From the NCBI RefSeq assembly GCF_029227915.1, contig NC_079884.1:20150001-20214000 (forward strand): a DNA stretch of 64,000 bases, in the 5' to 3' direction. A program made the position numbers and the translations under genes. Positions 13,001 to 26,798 of this stretch are shown piece after piece. The stretch's first letter is position 1, and the number at the start of each line of letters is the position of its first letter. The notes under the pieces were generated by a model. That model had not been told where the DNA came from, ran no database searches, and saw only the letters and a program-made list of their open reading frames with translations. The stretch comes from Hydractinia symbiolongicarpus. Its lineage: Eukaryota > Cnidaria > Hydrozoa > Anthoathecata > Hydractiniidae.

Positions 13001-16000
13001 GATTGGCCAACTATCCGCTAGTGGTCAAAACAAAACCTGTTAAAATCAAGTTCTGCAAAAATTTCGAAACAAAGCTGCAGCACGGCCGGGACTTCAAAAT
13101 AAATGTGCGGCGCGACCATTTTGAAGACACATAACGCAGCTATTATTACAGGTTATTTCGCCTTTAATATTAAATACATCGTTCTTTAGCCTTATTTACA
13201 AAATACATATTTTTGTGTTATTTCGGTGTTTTGGGGTTGTTGTTTTTGTATTTTGTATATGGATAAAATAATTTTTTGGACAATGTACAGCATGTGTTTT
13301 TATTATGCTTTGGTACTTCTTGGTATATTAATTTTATGAGACACCACAAAATATTGGCTGTATGTATAATAGTAATTCCAGCGAGATATATATCCAGCGA
13401 AATTTAATAAAATGAGAGGAGAAGCGAAACTAATAAAACACTGACACTCTGAAGTTCAAGAAATTAATAAAATGTCAACAACATAAAAATGAAGTAAAGG
13501 AGCTCCATAAAACAACATGTAAAATTTTATCAGTCCATACCTCTTTGTCGATTATTTTGATCTGCACAAAAAGTTGAGATTGTAACACATGGAATGGTAT
13601 TTCGACGCCCAATGGAAGTCCAAGGAAATTACACCGCCATGAATCCTTTATTAAAAAAAATTAATTTAATTTAATTTAATTGCTTTAGGTAAATAAGAAA
13701 TATTAGTGTACCTGATATTCTTTTTCATAGTATAACGCTCGAAAACAACCAGCCGGAATAAATTGCTAGATTGAGAAAGTTTTTATTTTATTAACTACAT
13801 TTTTAAAATATAATAGACTAAAGAAAGAAAAAATAATATTAATACGAATGTTTAAAGTTAAAGGACAAAAGTCAAACAATAAAAACTCTTCTCGAGATTT
13901 TTCATAAGGAACTAGCAAATGTCAGGAGTGCATAATTAATGCCTGAACGAGAAAGTTCGTCTCTGAATGGTAAATGACAAAAGTAGCCACAAGAAAATAG
14001 GTTATCATAAAGATGGAAGGTATGGTTAGAAAACTACAATGATGAATGAGAGAGGAAGGTGTCGTTATGATAGATAATAAGATCAGCCACAAGAAGAGTT
14101 GTTACCATTGGTTATCATACCTTAATGCTATTAATTTTCGCGCGCCTTTTATTATCACGCAGGAAAGGTGCGCGAAAATAAAAGGCGCGCGGAAAAGACC
14201 TATTTTCGCGCACTCGGCTGCGCGAAAATTAAAGGGTGTGCGAATTAGTGAAAAACACTTTTTAGCTATTTCTAAGCCTTTGATGATGGTCATTTTTTCA
14301 TTTAAGTACTTTTCCGGTCGAAAGGCTGCATTAAGAACAACAGTAAAAGAGAGCTACTGAGTTTAACTTTAATAAATCTTGAAAAGAAAATTAATTTAGA
14401 CCCTTTTTCTACAAAATAGTTTTATTGTTTAGTATATCATGATTATTTTGTATCAACGGACTTACTTAAAACCACAAGAAAAGAGTCATTTGAAAGCTGA
14501 AAAACCGTCTATCAATTACTTTTAAAATTTTCTCACTTCAAAAAAAAAATTGTAAATTTGAAGGTGCGCGAAAATTAAAGGGTGCGCGAATCGGCGTTTT
14601 TGAAGGGTGCGCGAAAATTAAAGACGCGAAAATAGTGTGCGCGAAAATAAAAGGCGCGCGAAAATTAATGGCATTAAGGTATCGTTATCATATCGTACTA
14701 AAATTGTTTGACTAGAATGGATTTCCGCAGTATAAGTGCAACTTCAAACCTTGAGTACTTTCAACATTGACTTGACAGTCACTTCATTTTCACCTTGAAC
14801 AACAAGTTGATCTCCACGAACAACATGGAAAGCAACTACATGAAAATTTGCATCGCCAAGTACCTAAAGCCAATTCACACATGCTTCAAACGACATTACC
14901 TTTTTTCCTTGTATGCAGCACGTTTTATTATAAGGTGAATTAAAAATGTTTAGAGTTAAATTTATTTACGAAATTAAAAACACTAAATTACACACTTGAA
15001 GGGGAATTCGATCCTTTAAAAGCATAAATTTCAACTAACTTTGTACACATGTCCAATAGATTCAAACACTGGACCTTCACTTGCTAAATAAAAAATAGTT
15101 AAAATATGTCAAGTTTATTCGTTTTTGTCTGGACTGTGCATGGAGAACGCAAATTAGGGGCGGAAAATTTCGGATGCACTTACAATCTGGATAAGGAGAT
15201 AAAGCCAGCGCTAAAATAGAAATAAAAATTTTGACTTTAAACATTAGTATCTTGCATATGAAAATTGTGTCATAGAAACAATATAGCAGACATTGATACA
15301 ACCTTTATCGAATACCTTGCAATTCTTCTAATGGAGGTTCAACTTCATCTTCGTCATATAAATAATCTTCCTAAAATTAGAAAAATAGTTTTTTCCTGCA
15401 GGTTTCTTTATATTTTAAACTATGTCAATAATCTCTAGCAAGATTAGTGTGTTGCCAACCTAGCGAAGAGTTTTAATAAAACCTTTATACTGATGTCACA
15501 CACCACAGGTGGTCCTTCAAGTAATTTCTCAGTAAAACGCTGACCAGATGCTTTTAATATCCATGAAAATGACTGATGAAGATTTTGGAAGATATTCTTA
15601 TCTTTTGTTATCTGCATCAATGATCGATAAACCTGGCCACCTCTAGCTCGTCGAAATTGATCTAAATTTAAGGATGAGAAGTGGTTATAAATTTGCACAA
15701 CAAATAGTTAATCATTTGGAAGATTCGTTTTTTAAAATCAAAACAAACCTGGAGTCATAAAGGCATTCCTTGGTTGGAGAAGGGCTTCTCTTTGTGGCTT
15801 CTCGGCATGCTCTGTTTTATACACCTGTTCAGCCTAAGAATATTATTCTAGTACTATAACTAGTACTAAATATTCTATGTTTCTCTCAAAGTATTACGTG
15901 TAGATGCAAACAATGACAGTGTCTAGCTTTCTTACCTTAGATTGCATGTCATCAATAATACTTTTGAAATTACTAAAATAAATTTCACATTTAATTGCAA

Positions 16001-19000
16001 AAGAACCTAGCTATTGACTGACAGGTTTAAATCTGCAAGTTCCAAATCACTACTAGTAAGGATTCACAAAATAGTGACGCCCAAATATGTATGGCGGCCG
16101 AAAATCTTAGTTTTCTATAGACTAACAACTAATTTACGTATAAATATAAGAACCTAATTAAGAATTGCCAAGAATTTGCAAGATAGATTCTGTCCATCAT
16201 AACACAGATCAAGCTGTACCTAAAAAATAAATACATAACCCAATTTCCATATGTAATTTCATAAAAATAAACATATCATTTATTAGCATAGCTAACATAA
16301 ACTAACCATCTTTGAAAACCTCTTGACTGTAAGTCTTTTAAGAAAAAGGTGTAACTGAAGACATAACCACTTGCTTCGTCACCAAACATAATAGGACCCT
16401 CTCTTCCAGGACAAACTTCACAACTTAAACTAAACACATTAATTTCTTTTATGTACATATTATTTAGAATATATAAACAGTAAATTATATGAACAATAAA
16501 AACCAGTCATCCTAGCGCAAGCAATTGCACACACACGACTCCACACTTACCTGAAAGAGAATTGGGCGTACTGTTTCCAGGTTTTAGGGATACATGAAAC
16601 ACCCAGATTATTTTTGTCAATTTTTGATTTTTTTAACATTTAAAATTTTATAATTCATAGAATATTTAACTTAAATAAAAAATATAACTTTCTTTCTTAG
16701 TTTTAACAAAATTTATCTCAAAAACGATTTTTGCTTGATGCACTACATGTTAGGCTAAGAGGTAGAAGTATTTATTCAAAAGTTGTCTGATATTTTCTTA
16801 ACAATGAATTTAAGATTTAACACGGAGTGAAAGTGAAAATTTAAAACAGAGAAGCACGAAAAGCAAGTTTTAGATATCAACTAGTCGATAAGGCCCGTGG
16901 AAAAATCGACTAAGGCAAAAGGACAATGGAAAAAATGTATCAAATGAATTTTAATGATGTCGGCAGTAGCCCTCGGTACAAACCTGTTGCCTCTATTGTG
17001 TAGAACTTGAAACGCTAACCAAGAAATTGTACATGATGTGCTTTTAACAATAAAAAGTGGCAATCAAAAGAAGTTATAGAATTTTTAATACGTCATAGAA
17101 ATTTTGACGACGTCACCAATGCATATTTGAAATTTTTTTGGAGATTTTGTTATCAATTACCTCCATTGGATAGAGCTTAAACTTCTGTTCAAGTATTGTA
17201 CCTTAAGGGAATTAATTTTCGCGGATCAACATGATTTGGAAATTTCGCGGGAATTTAATTTCGCGGATAAAGTGTACTTTAAAGGAAGAAACTTTAGCTG
17301 GAAAAAAGTTTCACGGTTCGGAAAAAACGCGAAAATTTTGCATTTCGCGGGAAAAGACTTTCGAGGACGAGCAATTTGGAAAGTTTTTACGGGAAAAAAA
17401 CTTCGCAGACCGATGATAATGAAGTATAAACAAAGTATATGAAAGTTATTATTTCATCAAAAAAAAAATAAAAAATAAAAAAATAAATACTAATCATGAT
17501 TATAATGTCTTCGCAATCTTCTCGTTGACAAAAATTACAAAAAATTATAGTTCTGATTCTGTATCACCTTTGTTATAGTTTATAAGCCTTTCTTCTCAAC
17601 GTCATTTCTATAAACTCAGCTGATTAAAAAAAAAGGCAACGATACTTGTTTTTTGCTTTTACTGAGTAGTTAAATACAATTAACATAAAAAGCCTTCACT
17701 GGGAACTAAATTTACAAAAAATTCGCAGGAAAAAACTTTCGCGGACAACACGTTTTGAAAAATTCGCGGGAAAAAACTTTGGCGGACAACACATTTTAGA
17801 AAAATTCGCGGGAAAAACTTTGGCGGAAAACACGTTTTAGAAAATTTCGCGGAAGAAACTGTTGCGGAAAGGCCCTAAAAACGGGAATTTAATTTTGCGG
17901 ATCCAAATTTCGTAAAATTTTAAAAGTAAGAAATACGAATTTTAGTAACTCTTAATATATCTTTTCTTTAACTATCCGCCATATCATCCTCTAAAATAGA
18001 AAATATATTCCCAACGTCATCCTCATAATTAGAATCACTATCCGGATTGTTTTCATGTGTGTACATGTCTCTTTCAAGACTATTTTCCTAACGATCTTCA
18101 TTTTCGAATGAGTCACACGCTAGGAGGGGATCAATATCATTAAAAGGATCGATGTTGGCCAACTCTCCTAGCCCTTTCCTTACAGCAGCTGACATTCAAG
18201 TAACTTCCCAGGCTTTTAAACATACAGGGTTTCCAGCAGTTGAAGTCATGTGATCATATACTTCTATAATCCACTTAGCGTGCAGTGGTTTAATGACAGA
18301 AAGTTTCATACTGACATTTATGTTGTTTAATTCATTTCCGTCGTTCTCTCAAGACGTCCTGCACTAATTCTGTCATTTGTCCCTTAAAAACATCCATTAT
18401 TAAAAGGACATGATAGCAAATATGGAGATCAAGGGAACGTCGTTCTTTTTCAACAAAAGGGATGATAATTTTCTTTAGCATATTCAACGATTCTTTCTCA
18501 TTACTGTAATGTTTCTCGTTTGCACGAAAGCTACAGCAGGAATACTTTTTGAAGTTTTTCCACCATAAATAAGCACCACTCAAAGTAATTGCAAATGTAG
18601 TAGTTATCATTCTTTTGTCTGTTAAGCCAGCGATTGACACGGTCTTACTGCCTTTTTCTGCCATGGTCTTGTTACATCCAGGTACAAACTTAGTTGGAGT
18701 TTGGTCCAAATTAATCACGAGAGACGGAGGAATTTGGTTTTTTTCGATTTTTTTGACAATAGAGTACAAGTATGATTCCTGTATTCCCTTTTTCAACTTC
18801 TCCGATATTGACACTTTGCCGGTCGTTGCTAGACGCCTTCGAAGCCCCATACGCTTGAAAAGGCTTTTCGCACATGACGATTCTTCAATATTAATGTGAT
18901 TAAGGTTGAGTTCTGGGTGGCGTTTTATCAAAGCCTGGGCAGTTGCAACAGCTACAGCTTTTGAAATAACACCACCACGTGACCTTTGGGCCTAAAACAA

Positions 19001-22000
19001 ATAAATTATAAAATGAGTTAAATCAATCATTGGGCTTACTGTTACATGGAAATCAATAACAAGAGTAAAAGTGCATTATTTATAAGAAACACCTACAAAA
19101 CACAACCAAATAAAAACATAGGGGCTAGCACGGAGGGCTTATACATGAAAAAAGTTAGCAATGAGAAAAAAGGTGTGCCAGGGGCTTATACATAGTGGTG
19201 GTCATATACCTATGGAGATTTACGGTATGTTTTCCTCTTACCTTAATATAATCTTGAATCTTCTTATCAAGAACATCACCCGACATTAAAGGTCTGCCTC
19301 TTCGCTCCATTGATAATTTGTTTAAAACAGCCCTGGATTCCATATTAGCTTTTTTTACTTCTTCTCTGTATTTTTTGCGAAATGTTCTAATGGTACTTTC
19401 ATTCAGTGCAGTAAATCTGCTTGAAAATTTGCGTACAGCTGCCGCAGGACCGTTTTCGTTTGCATATTTTCCAATGTCAAAACGATCAACATTCGAATAT
19501 TTCACGTACTGTTTTCTTTTACCTGAAGACGCGTCCTGGACTTGTTTTTGAACTGCGCAAAAATCCAGCTTACCCATCGATGTATCTTGACGTGACGCCA
19601 TCTTCAAAGCATGCATTAAAAAAATAAAAAAGATTCATAATGAATGGACGATTTTTTCTTCAATGATTTTCGAACGTGTTTTTCGAACGTGTTTATATTC
19701 TTGTTCGATTCCATTCAAATGTTCAATCTTCTTACAGAGAAACTTTTTTCTAATACAACAACCATTCAATATTAAAGATTTGCAAAGCCAGAGATTCAAG
19801 ATGATAAACTGTAATCAAGTGTATGAACGCAAACAGAACCTAACAATTTACAGCAGCGGTTTGTGGCTTTCATGTATTTCAAAAAACGTGGAAACCAACT
19901 GAGAACGAAACTTTGATTTGCTTGCATGAAACTGGAAATGAGTATGATCCTTTTAGTATTAAAACATGCCAGATTGATAATTTAAGGAAAATAGTTAAAC
20001 ACTTACCTAGAGAGTTCTCACGTGCTACAAAATTCTTACTCGATAGAGGTGGAACCATTAATGCAAAACTGATTGCGACGCATTATAGAAAATCGCCTTT
20101 ATTCAAAGGAGGACTTAAAATTCCTTGCATGGTGACTGTGTCTATGCCAGGCACTGTGAGGAACCATATGGTAATGGATCGATACAAAGAAATCGTCACT
20201 AGACCTTATTGCGAGCCGAAGAATGAAGTTATAATCGGGAGTTTTTTGGAGGGAGCTGATGTTGTTGAGGCTGCTATAGCTGTACCACCAAAAAAAGCAA
20301 AAAGAAAACACAACTCAAGGAAAAACCAGCTCCACGATGTAAAGATATTAGAACCCTTTTAAATAGAAGCAATATACGAAATGAAAATGAAGAAACCGCC
20401 ATTGTTATTGATTAAACATTGTGAAACTAAAAGTAGTGTTTTCATTGTATCAACCTTACAAATTTTAGTCTCAAATCACCAATTTTAGTCTCAAAACACA
20501 AATTTTATACTTTAACATATATACGATAAAGTTCCGAGTGTATTTCAATTTCAAAATTCACATGGAATCACAAAACATACTTCATAATTGCAGTGTAGGT
20601 TCATTTACTGAACGTGTTTTCGAAATTTCGCGGGAATTTGATTTCGCGGATGAGGCACATTTGGATTTTCACCAAAAACCGTCAAATCCGCGAAATTTAA
20701 TACCCGCGAAAATTAATTCCCCTAAAGTATAGAATCGACAAACGATTAAGGAGATATAAGGGTTTATATTTTTTGCACACGTCAGCAAAAACACACCAAT
20801 AAACAAAAAGCATTTGTTTAAAAATTCGGAAACCTTGCCCATATTGTGTAGAGCTTGAAACACTGATCAAAAAAATGTATACCATAACGTACTTTTGACG
20901 AATGGTTGCCGACCAGCCTGTTTATTTAGCAACAGTTGGGTTGATGAAGCTTTAAGGAACTGGTTCCATTTTGGTTCTTGGCAGTCCGTATTAACCCACG
21001 CAGGAGATGACGTCAGTTATTTCCACCTGTTTTCAAGTGTTTTGTGCATTTTAAGTGCATTGTAATGATTTCGTTAATTCAAATTGAACTATTGACATTA
21101 AATAAATGTTATTGAGGTTGTGACGTTTAATTTGCCGATAAGGATTTGAAATATGCATTTTTTGGGACTTTGAAAATAAATGAATACCTCGACTATGCCT
21201 GTCACATATTTGTATTAAAATATAGTTAATAAAGCCCACGGAAAAATCCACTGGGGCAGGATAAAAATTTTGATAACGCCACCAACCCATCTACAAAAAA
21301 AAATTAGAACCTTGTTTTCACGTTGCCTCTATTGTGTAGTGCTTAAACTGCTGATCAAGAAAATGTATATTATCAAGTGCTTTTGATGAGCGGTTAATGA
21401 AGGCTTTAAAATTTTTGCTAACGTCAGCAATGGCCCGTCAGACCCCAAAATGCTTTTTTAGAAATTTGTACACCTGTTGCCTCCATCGTATAGATCCTGA
21501 AACGGTGATCAAGAAAATGTATAGGATCGTGTACTTTTGACAAACGGTTACAGAGATATTAGGCTATGAAGATTTTTGATGACGTCTTCAACCCGTCTAT
21601 TCTGAAACAGACTCGGGGATCCACGTTTGGGAAACTTACCCAATTTGGTCCCAGATGGTCCCTAGATACCCACGCGATGAAAAATCATTGACGTCACCAC
21701 CTGGTTTCCAGGTTATTTGGACTCAAAGTTTTAAGAGCACTGTAATGGGCTCATTAATTTAATATAGGATATTGACGTTAAAGTAGTGTTATCGAAAATT
21801 TCAAATTTTATGACGCTACGTCGCGCCGTAACGTCATAAAATTTAACATTTAAGACAAACTTTTTTGGGCAACTTTAAAAGAAAATTTTGGCGACTTCAA
21901 AAGAAAATGAACACATCCACCGTCACATACACTTCGTATTATTATGTAATATAATAATATAATATAATATAATATAATATAATAAAATATAATACAAAAA

Positions 22001-25000
22001 ACCTGGAACAAAGTATAGCTACTAAAATTTTCGAACAAAACTATCATTGTGATTACCGCGTTCAGCAATACTTTGTGTTAGAGGATCAAGAAATACAAAA
22101 AAAAAATTAATAAAAGTAGATGTTGATTGCCTCGAATCAAATAAAATGAGGCGACTTGTCAGCTGAGAGATTTTCTGTGTATGTTTAGTATTGTCAACTT
22201 TATGTTACAATTGTTATCTTTTAATGTATAATGTCTTTGTCATTTATGTTATTGTAACTACTATTATCGAGGTTCATTATTAGAGAAATATAATAAAAGC
22301 AAAACGAAGACACTGTTATTAATAGACAAGTTGTAAATGCCTGTATCTTTTAGGAGTCAGCAACTTGGAAAAGGTGTTGGATAATTTGTTATATTTTGCA
22401 TCATGCCTTTATGCCGAATATAACACTATTTGATATAAAATTTATCTAGTTTCTTTGTATAATGTATACTTTTGCATAATTTTATTTGAGTTTAAGAAAA
22501 ATAGACAGTATATATACGAGTAATAGGTGTTTCATGTATCCCTAATCACACACGTAAAAAAACCTGCAAAATTTTATTTTCTTACGATTTTCAACATAAA
22601 TACACAAACTATTTGCAAACACATCTGTACGTTTAGCCTCGTCTTTATTGACAAAGCTGAAAACAACAAAAACAAAACAGCAACAAAGTTTTACCTTCTA
22701 ACACAAGCATGTCTTAGAATACTGTACAGTTCCTGTTCTTCAGGATACTGCATGCTGATGTAGCTAATATGAGATTCCTTATCAATGCTTAAAAATCCAG
22801 GCTCTCCCTGATTAAGAGATCGACATGCCTAAATTAAATATTAAAACTTAATATATATTTGTTTCATCTATAAAACACTTGATATGTATGTATGGATTGT
22901 ACAAACACTTGGTATCAATGGTAAATTTGGTATCTCCAAACATGGTACTAACCTCGCACGTAGTATGACGGGACCCTGATGAAGTCTAAAAAATAATGGG
23001 TTATGTCATACTAATTAAATATTTAAAAGGCGAACACATGTTTTTTCTGTCATTTATTTCCTGTGAGCTTGTTTTCTTTACCAACACAGATAAAACCAAA
23101 TATAACAAATAAAATGATTTGTAGTAAATTTGATTGATTTTACCGGGCACACAATTAAAAACACAAAACATTCGTAAAAAACATTTTAGCTTACTTTTGA
23201 TCATAATTTAATGTGATTGTTAAAACGGGTTTAAAATTAAGTGTGTATCAAGAGTCTTGACATGTCTTATTTAGTGACAGCAAAATCATCAATTTTTTCA
23301 GTTAGTTCCAAAATAATAGAATTAAATGTAATTATCATAAAGTTATTAGTTGTCTGCAAGATTATTGATTCAGGCCAATCCTGCGATCAGTGTACTACTA
23401 CAGGAGACAACTTAAACAACAAAAATAAGACAGAGATGGTTTAAAAAAAGTCTAAATTGCTTACAACTCTTATGAAGATGCACATTTACAAAAAAAGGCA
23501 GGCATTATGTAATGCATAAAGTTTTGTACCTTTCTTAATCCAAAAAAAGACAAAGAAATAGGAACAACATCTTATATCTGTAAGGCTAATTTTAAGTACT
23601 AAATTTTATACTCTCAATATTGGTCTTACAGGTGCAGCACATGAATTAGTTACAATTTTTGTTTTTTATAAAAAATATAAACACAGATCTTTTACCCGTC
23701 GCACTTTCTGTTTTTCATCATCCTTTTTAACTGTCTCTTCAGAAAAAGATCCAGAGTGCAATCTAGACTTGAAGGATATAAAGTTGCAGCTAATGTATAG
23801 TTTCCATATCATAAACAATATAAGAATATAAGAAACACAAAAAGGCAATAAGACATTATTGACTGACCTATTTTGCGAGATTCCACATAATGAAGGTGAT
23901 GCAGCAACACCATTTAGTACTTGATCAGGTGTATGGTTTGAACAATGGAAGGACTGAAAAAAAAATTATAAAGTTCTTATACTTCACATATGTGAGTTTT
24001 TGTTTTATAAGTACACGGTTTTTTTCATATAATTTTATGAAAAACATAGCCCACTCAATGTTCACAAAAATTAAGTTTAATACAGGATTTGAAATAGAAC
24101 TGAAAAGCACATTGACAACCTAGAAAATTAAGAGGCACAGTTAGTCGCATTTTAACAAAATATGATATAAATAAAGGCAATAAAACTTCCAATAAAAAGT
24201 CAGAAAAAACTGCTAATGTTTTAATTATAGTGAATATATATACATATACACAGTTATTTATATACATAGTAGACTCCTGGTTATTTGGAGCTCCACGGGG
24301 GATAGGAATTTACTTCGAATAATCGAAATTTTGAATAACTGAAAATTTTCTTATTTTGGTCCAATTTTCACTCTGACGGATTTTTTGGAGGGACTTGAAT
24401 AAAAAAGTAGTCATATCAAGTTCCTACTCTACAATTTTAAACGCAACGAGTGTTTCAAATGTTAAAATATACAAATATATTGTTTACTTAAAACAAATAT
24501 CAACAATAACCATTATTCATATCTATATTCTTATGAGGTGTTTGTGAAATAGTTTTCAATAAAAGTTTGCGTTTTCCCCACGGTGCTGGTTACATTTGTT
24601 GGTTATCGCGTGTAGTTTTTTCCTTATTTCACCACCCTCTTTATAAAAAAAAAGTCACAGGTAAGGCGATAAATATGGGTGATGACAAAGGAATGTGAAT
24701 CCCTTGTTTGCTTGAATTTTCTGGAAATGGTGAAAGCATTTAACTTTAAAAAAAATTGCTTTGTACAAATCGAAATCATATGTTTTTTTACATTATTTTG
24801 GTCAGCGTTTCAACCAGTACATTACACGCAAAGAGTGAACTGAATTTAGCCATATTTTTTATATGCACTACTGATGTCAGCAGAACATCTAAACAACCTA
24901 TGTTTTTATTGTTCTTCTGCCTGAGTGGATTTCTCCACAGGCCTTATTGACTAGTATATATTAGGTGCGGATTTAGGATTCTTTATAGTGTAAAATAGCC

Positions 25001-26756
25001 TTGAAGAGGCTTATTTGCTTGTCAGGGCCATCAAAAACAACTTTTTAATAAGGGCGTTTTGAGCCTCCAAACAGGACCACCGCCCCTCAACATCCCCTGA
25101 TGGTCAAAACAGCTTAAAATCAACCACCTAATCTTTCATTTACTTCAAGTCACGTAAATTTTACTTCTTTCGTACAACTTTGAACAAGAATTACAAACAT
25201 CAAATTTTCTTGCTTTTTTATTTAAATTTAGTATTACAGTTATGTCTCAAATATTGCATAAAATCTGAGACGGAATTGAGTTTCTTCAGCATCAGGGCAT
25301 AGTAGATTCAAATTTGATACAACTGTACTTAATTTTTGTCGTTGCAGCTAAAAAATAAAAACACACTTCTGAATGTAACCTGCAAGGGTTTGCGGAATAT
25401 TTTTGTACGAAAATGAAAAATAGAATATAAAAAGAAGCAGCATTGTTTATCAAATTAATCACAGTTAATTCCGCTATTGCATTGTTTTTTAAACAGAATT
25501 TAAAGCAATTAGAATGTTTTAAAATCATAACCTTTTAATCGACATGTGAGGTGAAATAAACTCTATTTAAAAACTGAATTCAATTTTGATTGAAAACATA
25601 AATCATCGAAAACCTATAAAGCTAACAAAACAAAAAATGCTATAGATATTTTGTGGACAATTAAAAAAATAAACGCTAGAAATTAGCTAAACCAAATATG
25701 TACAACCTGAAATTACATATGGCTAAATTCTCCACAAAATTGACTGAATATTGCTCTTCTTGATTCAATGTTATCAGTTTATAGTTCTTTCATTGTCTGT
25801 CACTTCACTATTAGCTCCTACCAACAGCTATAGCTACATGCACTTTAGAATATCGAACAACAAAATCCGACGTACGATGTAAAAAAACAATATAAAAATA
25901 TTGCAAGATAATGTAAACAAATGTATACCAATTAAGTTTAAATGTTCGCTAAGACAATTAACAAGTTTCACTTACGCTTCTCTTTAATGTAGGCAACAAA
26001 AGTCACTTTGTTTTGAAGTCTACGTAATTCTTACCTGCATATGTTAGTCCTGAATCGTTTGCTGTACAGTTTGCATTTTACACCAGTTGCCTACACCAGA
26101 AGAATACACCAGAGAAATTCTTGCCCAGTCAGATGGGTAGCTTACATCAGCAGAACTGGTGTAAATAGTAAAGCAGGCACACAGAAAATGAAATAATTTG
26201 CAGGCAGAAAGAGCAGCTATTTGTATTTTCTGATAGAAAGAAGACTGGGTATTATCCAAATTTGCTCAGATTTCAGGCGTAAAAATAAAAGAAAAAAAAC
26301 AGGCTCACAGAGATACACCTTAACGTTTTGAAGACAAATTTTACTTTTTAACACCAGTACACCATAGCTAAATCTGCCCCTTTATGTACATAAAGGAGCT
26401 CTGGAACTTCTCATTTGATGTGGCGCTGTAGATTAGTGGTTATAGCTTTCGTATTCTGTGCGGGAGACCGGGGTTCGATTCCTCTTGACGGCGATTCAAC
26501 ATGGGCGAGTAAATGTTACCATAGCCCCGGGTTAACCCAAGCCATGTGAGGCAAATTGGGGAGATGGCTCCATGTGTGGGCCGTTGAATGTTGCCGGGAG
26601 TTGTCTAGTAGAGCGCGGGCCCTAATTGGGTCTGCGTAGCTAAAAAACGAGCATTAAATACTCTAGGACTCTCCATCTAAGCCATGGCCACCCCTGGAAA
26701 TAATAGACAGGGTATATCCCTCGATATTAGTGAGGCTAGCCATGTAAAATATGCAC

Positions 26757-26798
<42 letters not shown>

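Larger units (their letters stand above)
17201..20727. mobile_element. 3.5-kb pogo-like DNA transposon carrying a transposase relic and a HIRAN gene
   Basis: Terminal inverted repeats begin CCTTAAGGGAATTAATTTTC on the left and CTTTAGGGGAATTAATTTTC on the right (read inward), about 24 bp with two mismatches. A TA duplication lies at 17,199-17,200 and 20,728-20,729. The flanking dispersed repeat rejoins seamlessly if the element and one TA are removed, giving ...TATTGTATAGAATCGACAAACG, matching uninterrupted copies. Inside, in order, are subterminal arrays of TTCGCGGGAAAA/TTGGCGGA motifs (17,218-17,410 and 17,715-17,910), a minus-strand CENP-B/DDE-type transposase relic, a plus-strand HIRAN-domain exon, and right-end TTCGCGG motifs (20,620-20,720). 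It sits in the 6.3-kb FLCN intron between the exons at 22,695 and 16,429. Confidence 0.85.

Noticed and set aside
25260-25345. Minus-strand segment reading [20 protein letters not shown] after a TTTAG, possibly an extra FLCN exon
   Set aside because: It does not match folliculin, no GT donor lies before the next stop, and the flanking FLCN exons already join in phase.
26422-26495. tRNA gene
   Set aside because: A and B boxes are present, but the acceptor stem does not close and the sequence continues into a SINE body shared with a second copy.
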